DNA from: JAGQSZ01 sp049647585
Lineage (GTDB): Bacteria; Actinomycetota; Acidimicrobiia; Acidimicrobiales; Microtrichaceae
DNA: 64,000 nucleotides
Assembly (NCBI GenBank): GCA_049647585.1
Contig: JBARXY010000004.1
Location: 186,001 to 250,000, forward strand
Direction of reading: 5' to 3'
The notes under the pieces were generated by a model. That model searched no databases. It had not been told where the DNA came from and saw nothing but the letters and a program-made list of their open reading frames with translations. The translations under genes and the position numbers were made by a program. Each line of letters starts with the position of its first letter. The stretch's first letter is position 1. This document shows positions 35,109 through 42,683 of this stretch, one piece after another.

Positions 35109-36434
35109 TCACCCACCGACTGGGTCCTCACCCACCGATGGCTCGTCACCGCTCCCCGGATGGTCTGGCCATTCGCTCGACGCGACACGGATCGCCTCGA
35201 TGTGGTCGTCCAGACTCATTTCGTCCTCGGCCGAATAACAGGATCGGGTCCACTCGCCGGCGGTGCCGATCATCCAGCCGCGGGCAAAGGACCAGTGCGG
35301 CGCATGCAGCCTGAAGCGGAAGAGATGCACCTCAGTCCGATAGCTGTGCGTCGTGCCGCCGAGGCCATCGTCGGCACCGACTATCCAAACGGTCCGGGAC
35401 TCGATGAACTCGATCTCATCGGGAGCCCGACCCAGTTCCGACGGGTCGCTCAGCCACGCGATCAGATGGGCGCGGCCCTGGATGTCTGGGCGACGAAGTT
35501 CGGGCGGGATCAGACTCGTGGCACCGATCCTGGTCATGCCTTCGGTGAGCCGGTCGAGCGCCTCGCCGTCACGCCCGATCATCTCGAGTCGGTCGTTGCC
35601 GACCACCTCGCCACGCTGGACAAGGCCGACAGCGCCGATTGCCGAGACGTTCGGATCAGCCGATGAGAGCATGCGGTGAAGCACACCCAGGCTCAGATCG
35701 TCGTCGAAAAGCACCATCAACGAAGCCAGTCGACCGAGCCGGTTCCGCATGACGACCAACTGCTCGACAGCGGCGTGGTACTCGTGATCCTGATTGAGTC
35801 CAGTGTGTTGATCGGTCAGCGCCACCAGATGGTCGCAGTCATCGACCAGGCCCTCGCTCATGGCGAAGAGAGTCTCCATGACCGGTCTGGCGGCCTCGGA
35901 GCTGATCCGCTTCTCGAACCGCAGAACTTCGACCAGCGCAATGACCGCCTCTATCCAGTCAGGGTTGCGCACGATCATGGAAAGGGTCCGCACGACGTGA
36001 TCGGTGTTGTCGTCATCGATCAGCGACGACAGCACCCCGCGGCTCGGTGGGGGCAGCAACTCGTGTGGCCCCTCCGGCGCGAACAGGAACTCGAGCGCGG
36101 CGGCGCCGTCATCGTCCTCACGCAGTATCAGCAGCTTCAACAGCGCAGCCCGTGCCAGCGGACCGGCGAGCGAGAAGGCCCGCAGAATCTCGTCGGCATC
36201 GAGCAACTCGGGACGTTGCCAGAGAAGCTGGGCCAGCATTTCGACGGGCTGGTCGCTCACCGTCGGCACCGAAGGGTACGGGGTGCAGAGTGCATCGAGG
36301 ATCGCGGGAGCCTCGGATGCGCCGATGTCGTCGCCGGACCACGTGCCGAGAGTCGCCAGGGCGAGGCTGCGGGACGCCGCATCGCTGCGGGTGAGCATCG
36401 ATCTGAGTTCCGAGACAGCCTGCAGCCCGATCAC
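35109..36434 (-). CDS. HEAT-like repeat protein, unknown
   Basis: A 441-residue protein. The first 300 residues consist of helix pairs (RSDAASRSLALATLGTWSGD, SLAGPLARAALLKLLILRED, SSADPNVSAIGAVGLVQRGE) of the HEAT type. The last 120 residues are different, with aromatic-rich strands (HLFRFRLHAPHWSFARGW). Function unknown. It is divergent from msrA. Confidence 0.6.
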   Translation of the reverse strand: MIGLQAVSELRSMLTRSDAASRSLALATLGTWSGDDIGASEAPAILDALCTPYPSVPTVSDQPVEMLAQLLWQRPELLDADEILRAFSLAGPLARAALLKLLILREDDDGAAALEFLFAPEGPHELLPPPSRGVLSSLIDDDNTDHVVRTLSMIVRNPDWIEAVIALVEVLRFEKRISSEAARPVMETLFAMSEGLVDDCDHLVALTDQHTGLNQDHEYHAAVEQLVVMRNRLGRLASLMVLFDDDLSLGVLHRMLSSADPNVSAIGAVGLVQRGEVVGNDRLEMIGRDGEALDRLTEGMTRIGATSLIPPELRRPDIQGRAHLIAWLSDPSELGRAPDEIEFIESRTVWIVGADDGLGGTTHSYRTEVHLFRFRLHAPHWSFARGWMIGTAGEWTRSCYSAEDEMSLDDHIEAIRVASSEWPDHPGSGDEPSVGEDPVGG

Positions 36435-36652
36435 CCACCAGAGGATCGCGCTACTTCGCGGTGGAAGTAACCAAAACGGACCAAACCGGGCAGGATGACC
36501 TAATAGGCCACCCAGATCGACCTTTCCGACCCGTGCGCGGCTGGCCCCCGCACCCCGCCCCGACTCCCGCTACCCGACCTGGACGTGGGTCGATCCTGGG
36601 TCGATCCTGGCCCGCCCTAGTACGGCACCCGTTGCGGCAATAGCCTTGGGTC
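36435..36652. other. Divergent intergenic region with an 11-bp tandem repeat
   Basis: The unit GGGTCGATCCT occurs twice in tandem at 36587-36608. The region must hold promoters for the HEAT-like gene and msrA. No operator is recognised. Confidence 0.5.
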
Positions 36653-37315
36653 ATGCTCTTCGGTCGCTCCCCCCAGATGATCAAGCCATCCGACGCACTG
36701 CCCGGGCGGGCCGAGAAGATGCCCGTCACCGATCACCACCTGGTGAACGGGCAGTCCCTGACCCCGCCGTTTCCCGAGGGCTCCCAGACTGCTGTCTTCG
36801 CCGAGGGCTGCTTCTGGGGTGTCGAGCGGATCTTCTGGCAGGTCCCGGGGGTCATCGTCACAGCTGCGGGTTACGCCGGTGGCTTCACGCCCAACCCGAC
36901 CTACGAAGAGGCATGCTCGGGGCGCACCGGTCACGCCGAGGCGGTGCTCGTGGTGTTCGACCCGACCGTTGTCACCTACGAGGATCTGCTGCGCGTGTTC
37001 TGGGAGTCCCATGACCCGACCCAGGGGATGGGGCAGGGCAACGACATCGGCACCCAGTACCGCTCGGGAATATTCACCGTTGACGACCACCAACTCGCCG
37101 CAGCCAAGACAAGCCGGGATGCCTATCAGACGGTCCTGAGCGACTCCCGGTTCGGTGAAATCACGACCGAGATCAAACCGCTCGGCGATTTTGACGACAA
37201 CTGGTTCTACGCCGAGCCGTACCACCAGCAGTATCTGAAGCGGAATCCCAACGGTTATTGCGGAGTTGCGGGGACCGGTGTTTCCTGTCCCATTGGGCTG
37301 ACGACGACCGAGTGA
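36653..37315 (+). CDS. msrA: Peptide methionine sulfoxide reductase A
   Basis: A 220-residue MsrA. The catalytic AEGCFWGVERIFW (Cys about 52) is followed by the substrate-pocket GYAGG and the YRSGIFTVDDHQ region; the C-terminus NPNGYCGVAGTGVSC carries the resolving cysteines. It reduces the S-epimer of methionine sulfoxide in proteins using thioredoxin. Length is normal for the long actinobacterial form with an N-terminal extension. The cyclase gene follows after 21 bp. Confidence 0.95.
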   Translation: MLFGRSPQMIKPSDALPGRAEKMPVTDHHLVNGQSLTPPFPEGSQTAVFAEGCFWGVERIFWQVPGVIVTAAGYAGGFTPNPTYEEACSGRTGHAEAVLVVFDPTVVTYEDLLRVFWESHDPTQGMGQGNDIGTQYRSGIFTVDDHQLAAAKTSRDAYQTVLSDSRFGEITTEIKPLGDFDDNWFYAEPYHQQYLKRNPNGYCGVAGTGVSCPIGLTTTE

Positions 37316-37336
37316 CCCGGCCCTACACTCGGCGCG

Positions 37337-39130
37337 ATGGGTGAGAAATCGGAGACGGACGCATCTGAAGCTCCCGGCTTCCCACCCGTCGGCGCCTCAT
37401 CCGATGGCACCTCCCCCACCCGCACATCCCACGACGGGGCCTCCCCCGCCCGCACATCCCACGACGGGTCCTTCCACGACGGGACCTCCGCTTCGGTCGC
37501 GGATCTTGACGATTCGATTCCGCTTGTCGAACCGGCCCCGGCAGAGGACGCGATCGATCAGGCTCCCACGGGCATCCTGCACCACCACCGGCTGAAACAC
37601 GCGCCGGACCAAGTCTCGGATGCCACTCGCGCGCGCACCACCGCCCGCGGGGTGACGATCCTGCAGATCGTCGCGAACAGCATCGGCGTCGGGGCCGTCT
37701 TCGCATACTTCCGATTCCTCTATCCGCCGAGCTCCGCAGCCGAGTTGAGCAACGGGTCCATCAACCTGGTCGCGTTCGGTTCATACCTGGGGTTCATGGT
37801 TGTGCTGGCGCTGCCACTGAACGTCATGTTCCTTCGCCGCGCAATGAAGTGGGTCAGGGAGGGGACCAAGCCGACCGCGCGTCAACGAAAGCTGTTGTTC
37901 AGTCTTCCGCTGGCCCAAACGCTTTCCGCACTTGTCTCGTGGTTCGGCGCCGCAGTCCTGTTCGGCCTCATCAACAACGACGCCCAACGAATCGGCATCG
38001 GAATCGCCCTAGCGGGCATGGTCACCTGCACGCTGTTGTACCTGCTCCTGGAAGGCCACTTCCGGCCGGTCTACGCGCTCGCTCTGATCGACGCCGACGT
38101 CCCGGCTGACCGCCGCGACGTGCTCCCCCGGCTGATGCTCGCCTGGTTCATGGGCAGCGCGATTCCACTTGCCGCCATCGGTCTGAGTCCGCTGATCAGC
38201 CCGGAGCCGATGAACAGCGCCCGGCTCGGATGGCTCGCAGGCGCCTGCGTCATCGCCGGTGGAGCGGTGATGGGTGTGGCGGCACGGTCCGTCGCCCGGC
38301 CCCTCAATCGAATTCGAAGCGCTCTGAAGCAGATCGAACGCGGCAATCTCGACGTGCGCGTCCCCATCGACGACCTGGGCGAACTCGGCCGACTCGCCGA
38401 AGGGGTCAACGACCTGGCATCGGGCATCCGCGAGAAGGAAGCGCTGCGGGAGGTGTTCACCCGTCAGGTGGGCCAGGCGGGTCTGGCCGACATGGCCCTC
38501 CAGCAGGCAGGCCCCCAGGACTCGGGGACCCGCCGCATGGTGACGGTCCTGTTCGTGGACCTGAACGGCTACACCCGCTTCGCCGAAACCAACCCGCCCG
38601 AAGATGTCGTTGCGCTGTTGAACCGGTTCTTCCGTGTCGTGGTCGCAGTCATCATCCGCGAGGGCGGATGGATCAACAAGTTCGAGGGGGACGCCGCGCT
38701 CTGTCTCTTCGGTGCACCCCAGGACCAGGCGGATCACGCCGACCGGGCCCTGCGAGCGGCCGCCGCGCTGCCGGGTGAGCTTCGAGCTACCACCGACATG
38801 CTGGGCGCCGGAATCGGGGTCGCCTCGGGTGAGGTCATCTCGGGATTCGTCGGAACAGCGGAACGCTTCGAGTACACAGTGATCGGCGATGTGGTGAATC
38901 TGGCCTCCAGGCTCTGCGACGAATCCAAGTCATCGGCGTCGGGAGTTCTCGCTTCCGAGACGACCATCCGGGCAGCCCAACAGCGCGACCAGTGGCGCCC
39001 TGCGGGGAGGCTCAACATCCGGGGCCGGCGGGCCAAGGCCGTCGTCTACACCATCCGGGAAGCTCAGCCCCGCAGAGCCCGCCGGTACGGCACCTCACGC
39101 TCGTCGAAGGCGGATCGAAGCGCACCGTAG
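37337..39130 (+). CDS. Membrane adenylate/guanylate cyclase with HAMP domain
   Basis: A 597-residue class III cyclase. An N-terminal low-complexity tail contains repeated THR-SER-HIS-ASP-GLY units (TRTSHDGASPARTSHDG). About six membrane helices lie between residues 100 and 320. A HAMP linker (RPLNRIRSALKQIERGNLDV, about 325-344) leads to the cyclase domain with VLFVDLNGYTRFAE (metal Asp), FEGDAALCLFG (second metal Asp), VASGEVISGFVG and VIGDVVNLASRL (transition-state Asn). All catalytic positions look intact, so it should make cAMP. Its last 67 bases overlap the 3' end of the convergent metallohydrolase gene. Confidence 0.9.
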   Translation: MGEKSETDASEAPGFPPVGASSDGTSPTRTSHDGASPARTSHDGSFHDGTSASVADLDDSIPLVEPAPAEDAIDQAPTGILHHHRLKHAPDQVSDATRARTTARGVTILQIVANSIGVGAVFAYFRFLYPPSSAAELSNGSINLVAFGSYLGFMVVLALPLNVMFLRRAMKWVREGTKPTARQRKLLFSLPLAQTLSALVSWFGAAVLFGLINNDAQRIGIGIALAGMVTCTLLYLLLEGHFRPVYALALIDADVPADRRDVLPRLMLAWFMGSAIPLAAIGLSPLISPEPMNSARLGWLAGACVIAGGAVMGVAARSVARPLNRIRSALKQIERGNLDVRVPIDDLGELGRLAEGVNDLASGIREKEALREVFTRQVGQAGLADMALQQAGPQDSGTRRMVTVLFVDLNGYTRFAETNPPEDVVALLNRFFRVVVAVIIREGGWINKFEGDAALCLFGAPQDQADHADRALRAAAALPGELRATTDMLGAGIGVASGEVISGFVGTAERFEYTVIGDVVNLASRLCDESKSSASGVLASETTIRAAQQRDQWRPAGRLNIRGRRAKAVVYTIREAQPRRARRYGTSRSSKADRSAP

Positions 39131-39627
39131 GCATGGACGCCCAGGTAGCGCCGCCAGAGGATCAGCAGCGCAGTGGCGAATTCGGGCCCATGGGAGGCTT
39201 GGTGTCCCCTGGACGCGTCAGACCCACTTGATCCGTCGAACGCCCGGGACCCGCTCCCCTGGCTTGGAGCCATGCCACCATCGGAATACTGGTTCGCTGC
39301 GACATGGGCCAACTCGTGGATGACAACTGCCATGGTCCACGAACCGTCCCGGATGAACAGCACCGCTTCCTGGCCGCCCTGCGCGACGTGGGCCGCGGAG
39401 AACGTCGCTCCCCTTGAGCGGCGACGGACCGCGACTTCGACCGCGGCATCCGGAAACGTCGACTCCCACCACGGGTCAGCGATGACTTCCTCGATGAACT
39501 TCTCGATGGCGCTGAAGCGAGTGAAGCGTCGCCCTCCGTCGGGAAGAGCGGCGTCCTCGGCGCTGTAGAGGGCGTCTCTGTATGGGTCAGTTGGGTCCGA
39601 GCGCACGTCTGCCGCCAATGCCACCAC
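39064..39627 (-). CDS. TIGR04338-type metallohydrolase
   Basis: A 187-residue predicted zinc metalloprotein. HELAH (in AVVIHELAHVAANQ, about 104-117) and a downstream HGPEF (about 146-150) form an H-E-x-x-H...H site. An inserted Ser/Gly-rich stretch (SQGSGSRAFDGSSGSDASRG) lies between them. It overlaps the DUF2786 gene by 41 bp; the same pair is adjacent in mycobacteria, and the family is known as TIGR04338. Function unknown. Confidence 0.8.
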   Translation of the reverse strand: MVALAADVRSDPTDPYRDALYSAEDAALPDGGRRFTRFSAIEKFIEEVIADPWWESTFPDAAVEVAVRRRSRGATFSAAHVAQGGQEAVLFIRDGSWTMAVVIHELAHVAANQYSDGGMAPSQGSGSRAFDGSSGSDASRGHQASHGPEFATALLILWRRYLGVHAYGALRSAFDEREVPYRRALRG

Positions 39628-40456
39628 GGGTCAGGGACGCCTCTTTGCCCGCCTTGCGACCGGCATTGCGACCGTGTGCCGACCGGCCACTCGACGCCCA
39701 CGACGAACGGACATAGGGGAAACGCTGACGGAAGTCCTGATCCACCTCGGCCACCCGCGAGGCCAGAACCAGTGCCACCGAATTGCCGGAGCCGTCACCC
39801 GAGGTCGACGCGTCGCCGCTGCCGTTGTGGGCACCAGCCCCACCAGAGCGACCTGAGCCGCCCGAGCCGGAGTCGCCGTCGGCCATGCCTGAGGTTGACG
39901 CCGCCCGTGCCGCGGCCGCTGCCGCCCGGTCCTTCTCGAGGCGGGAACGAACTTCCTCTGCGTAGCCGACGATGAAACTCCTCCGCCAGGACGCCGAGTC
40001 CGAAGCGGAAACCCCTTTCGGGCACCGCGAGAGCATCGCGGACGTCAGTTGCAGCAACAGGCTCGTCACTAGGGTCTCGACCCAGCGCAGATCCGAGGGG
40101 AACCCGATGATCGAGATGATCTCGGTCCTCGACCCGGACGCTCCCCGAAGACGGATCGCCCGGCAACCGTGCGCCGACGCGACCCCGGCTATGAGGATCG
40201 CCTTCTGGGGAAGATACGGTCCGTGGACGACGAGTTGGAGTTCGTCGGGCATTTCGCGCCCGCCACTGTCGGCGCCGTCCCACAGCATTGCCTCGTCGAT
40301 CGCCCATCGTCCGATCAACTCCGACGCCTTGGCGAAGAACGCCTCGGCTTCTTCGGGAAACTCCGTCGCCTCTGCCTTCGACAGCAGATTTCGGACCGTC
40401 GCCAACCGGCGGTCCTCTTCGCGCATGGACTGGTCCTGGGTTCTGGTTTCGCTCAC
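39587..40456 (-). CDS. DUF2786 domain protein
   Basis: A 289-residue protein. The N-terminal DUF2786 domain is clear: LATVRNLLSKAEATEFPEEA, then EAFFAKASELIGRWAIDEAM (about 17-57). A central domain contains LVTSLLLQLTSAMLSRCPKG. The region about 190-220 is Gly/Ser-rich (SGSGGSGRSGGAGAHNGSGD). It overlaps both neighbours (41 bp with TIGR04338; ATGA with the upstream small frame), so all belong to one operon. Confidence 0.8.
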   Translation of the reverse strand: MSETRTQDQSMREEDRRLATVRNLLSKAEATEFPEEAEAFFAKASELIGRWAIDEAMLWDGADSGGREMPDELQLVVHGPYLPQKAILIAGVASAHGCRAIRLRGASGSRTEIISIIGFPSDLRWVETLVTSLLLQLTSAMLSRCPKGVSASDSASWRRSFIVGYAEEVRSRLEKDRAAAAAARAASTSGMADGDSGSGGSGRSGGAGAHNGSGDASTSGDGSGNSVALVLASRVAEVDQDFRQRFPYVRSSWASSGRSAHGRNAGRKAGKEASLTRGGIGGRRALGPN

Positions 40457-40650
40457 GGACCGATCCTCGCATCGGGTACTGACACTGCAAACGGGTCGCC
40501 CGACCCTTCCGCTTTCGACCCTTCCGCTGCCGACGCCTCCACTGACAAGCGCGCCACGCAGCCGGTCGAAGGCCAGCGCACTGGTCCACCGGGCATCGTC
40601 TCGATTTCCAAAGATCCAGTCATCGTTCGATTCGGTAGAGCTTCAGCCAT
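40453..40650 (-). CDS. Small protein linking RDD and DUF2786 genes
   Basis: A 65-residue frame whose ATG overlaps the RDD gene end by 8 bases and whose stop overlaps the DUF2786 start (ATGA). This double overlap on the coding strand is the reason to call it. The product (LEIETMPGGPVRWPSTGCVA, then acidic/Gly/Ser-rich repeats KAEGS) has no recognised family. Confidence 0.45.
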   Translation of the reverse strand: MAEALPNRTMTGSLEIETMPGGPVRWPSTGCVARLSVEASAAEGSKAEGSGDPFAVSVPDARIGP

Positions 40651-41506
40651 TCGCTGTCACGGCGCTGGTTCTGGGGAACATTCGACCGTCCACCACGCGG
40701 GTACCCGCCACCCGGTCGTGAATGCCACGGTTGTCGGGGTCTCGGGCGATGCTGAATACCAACAGGATGATCCATGCGAAGGCGAACACGAACGCCGCGT
40801 CCCCGATCGGACCGCCGACGTAGGCCAGCATGAACGGCCAGGCCAGAACGCAGGTGCGTATCACGGCGCTGCGCCAGCCGGGTGGCTGACCTGCCTGATT
40901 CGCGATCCTCATGTTCAGCAGGTACTTACCAGGTGAACTACCTCGTGTCGCGGTGAGCCAAGTCTCGCCGGCGAGTGGCAGCATCGAAACCGCAACGACC
41001 ATCGCGAGGGTCGGCTCGGAAGCGATCAGAGTCGTAAACACGAACACGACGATCACAAGCAGCCACCACATCGTGTAGGAGATGACCGCCCCGACGACCC
41101 GACGGCTCGGGCCGACTACGACGACCGCATCGCAGCGTCCCGATGGGTGCATCATCGCCGCTACGGTCCGGGCCCATTCGGAGTTCTCGTCGACCTCGTC
41201 CGGGTCGAGTTCGACCAGATCGTCCTCGGAGACTGCGCTGAGCAGCTCGCGGGTCCGCTGTTCGTCCCGTGCCGAGATCACCAGCAGGTAACCGAAGACC
41301 TGATGCTCGATGTCGGAGCCGTCCATGAACAGCAGGAACTCGTCGCGTTCGCCCTGGGCCATTCCCGAGATGTCGATCTCGAGCATGTCCGATCCGCTCG
41401 GGGGCGGACCGGCGTGTAGTTCCGAGCCACAGGCGGGACACATTGCGACTCCGATCGGGCGGGTCGTGTGACATTGCCAGCACCAACTGTTGCGCTCGGA
41501 AGTCAC
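40643..41506 (-). CDS. Zinc-ribbon RDD family membrane protein
   Basis: A 287-residue protein. An N-terminal zinc ribbon (C9-x2-C12 ... C23-x2-C26) precedes an acidic soluble domain and then the RDD domain with three to four helices: the ARG in LTATRGSSPGKYLLNMRI and the ASP in RGIHDRVAGTRVVDGRMF are the classic RDD marks. GTG at 41506 is chosen for its GGAGG site. RDD proteins are poorly characterised, sometimes Na+/H+ antiport-related. First gene of the operon 41506-39064. Confidence 0.85.
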   Translation of the reverse strand: MTSERNSWCWQCHTTRPIGVAMCPACGSELHAGPPPSGSDMLEIDISGMAQGERDEFLLFMDGSDIEHQVFGYLLVISARDEQRTRELLSAVSEDDLVELDPDEVDENSEWARTVAAMMHPSGRCDAVVVVGPSRRVVGAVISYTMWWLLVIVVFVFTTLIASEPTLAMVVAVSMLPLAGETWLTATRGSSPGKYLLNMRIANQAGQPPGWRSAVIRTCVLAWPFMLAYVGGPIGDAAFVFAFAWIILLVFSIARDPDNRGIHDRVAGTRVVDGRMFPRTSAVTANG

Positions 41507-41592
41507 CTGGAGCCTCCGTCGCTGCTGAGGGTGCCTACAGGCGGCGTCGAGAGCATCCCCCACAGTTTCGCAAACAGAGTGCCCGTCCGGGC

Positions 41593-41691
41593 CGCGACCC
41601 CTTGGCCGGCCGTGTTCCGTTGAGACGCGACCCCTGGGCCCGCCGTGTTCCGTTGAGACGTAACCCGTGGGCCCGTCGTGCTGCGTCCGGC
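41593..41691. repeat. Three 33-bp tandem repeats
   Basis: Units at 41593-41625, 41626-41658 and 41659-41691. The first two differ at only a few positions (CGCGACCCC... and ...GTGTTCCGTTGAGA); the third is diverged. They lie 87 bp upstream of the RDD operon start. A plus-strand open frame across them encodes repeats of 11 residues but I do not consider it a gene. Confidence 0.75.
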
Positions 41692-41776
41692 CGCAACCAC
41701 ATAAATCCCCACGACGCCACGGACCGTCGGGCCTTGATCCGTCGAAACGGGGAGGCGATTGGCCGTCAACGGCTGA

Positions 41777-42619
41777 TCAGATGGAAGTGGGTCGCGACGG
41801 GAGAGCGTCGAATTCGGGGTCGCGCCCCTCACCCTTGGCGGCAAACTCCTCGAGCATGTCCCGTGGTTGGAACATCCCGGACTGCCATCCGGCCATGTAA
41901 CGGAGCCCGTCGGCCACTGAATGGTCACGGGTGTAGTTGATCATCTCCTTGGTTCCCCACACCGCCAGGGGTGACCGCTTGGCGATGCGACCGGCAATGT
42001 CGAGGGCGCCCGACACCAGCGATTCGTGGCTGTCGAAGACCTGGTTCACCAGTCCGACTTCGAGCGCCCGCTCAGCCGGCATCCGATCCCCGGTGTAGGC
42101 CAGCTCTCGGGCAATACCTTCGGGAATGATCTTGGGAAGACGCTGCAGTGTGCCCACGTCCGCGGTCATGCCGATGTTGATCTCTTGGATGCAGAAGAAC
42201 GCGTCGCTCGAGCAGTAACGCATGTCAGCTGCCGAAACCATGTCGACGGCGCCGCCGATGCAGCCTCCCTGGATGGCTGCGAGGACGGGCATCCGGGCGT
42301 TCTCGAACGCCGTGAAACTGTCCTGAAGGTGCTGGACCATCATCCACAGGTGCGCCCGCTGGCGGCCTACCTCGGTCGCGCCGCCGTTGCTCGAAAGCGC
42401 CGAGTCACCACCGAAAACCGATAGGTCCATGCCCGCGCTGAAATGTCGCCCGGTGGAGGACACGACGATCGCACGAGCTTCGGCCCGGGCGTCGATCTCG
42501 CTGACGATCTGGGGAAGGTCTGACCAGAATGAGGGGACCATCGTGTTGAGCTCGTCGGGCCGTTTCAGCTGGATGTGGGCGACCCGGTCAGAGGTTGAGA
42601 CGTCAAAACACTCGTACAT
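41777..42619 (-). CDS. Enoyl-CoA hydratase family protein
   Basis: A 280-residue crotonase. STGRHFSAGMDLSVFGG (about 55-71) and ALAAIQGGCIGGAVDMVSA-type oxyanion segment (about 109-127) are present, then FCIQEINIGMTADVGTLQRL with a Glu (E-I-N) at the position used by dienoyl-CoA isomerases/hydratases and an Asp (T-A-D) where delta3,5-delta2,4-dienoyl-CoA isomerase has its second acid. That enzyme is therefore a reasonable guess. ATG at 42619; longer starts would overlap the divergent aminopeptidase promoter. Confidence 0.85.
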   Translation of the reverse strand: MYECFDVSTSDRVAHIQLKRPDELNTMVPSFWSDLPQIVSEIDARAEARAIVVSSTGRHFSAGMDLSVFGGDSALSSNGGATEVGRQRAHLWMMVQHLQDSFTAFENARMPVLAAIQGGCIGGAVDMVSAADMRYCSSDAFFCIQEINIGMTADVGTLQRLPKIIPEGIARELAYTGDRMPAERALEVGLVNQVFDSHESLVSGALDIAGRIAKRSPLAVWGTKEMINYTRDHSVADGLRYMAGWQSGMFQPRDMLEEFAAKGEGRDPEFDALPSRPTSI

Positions 42620-42683
42620 GTGCCGGACGGTACCGGAACGCCGCCGTCTACGCTCTTCAGTGCCAGGACAAGGTGGAGGACCA

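Noticed and set aside
34206..35666. 486-codon plus-strand frame
   Set aside because: It is antisense to the GyrI-like and HEAT-like genes and has no ribosome site or family pattern.
40169..40936. 255-codon plus-strand frame
   Set aside because: It is antisense to the DUF2786, small linker and RDD genes, which overlap each other as a minus-strand operon.
41443..41940. Plus-strand gene with 11-residue repeats
   Set aside because: It is created by the 33-bp tandem repeat, overlaps two minus-strand genes and is extremely Arg-rich.
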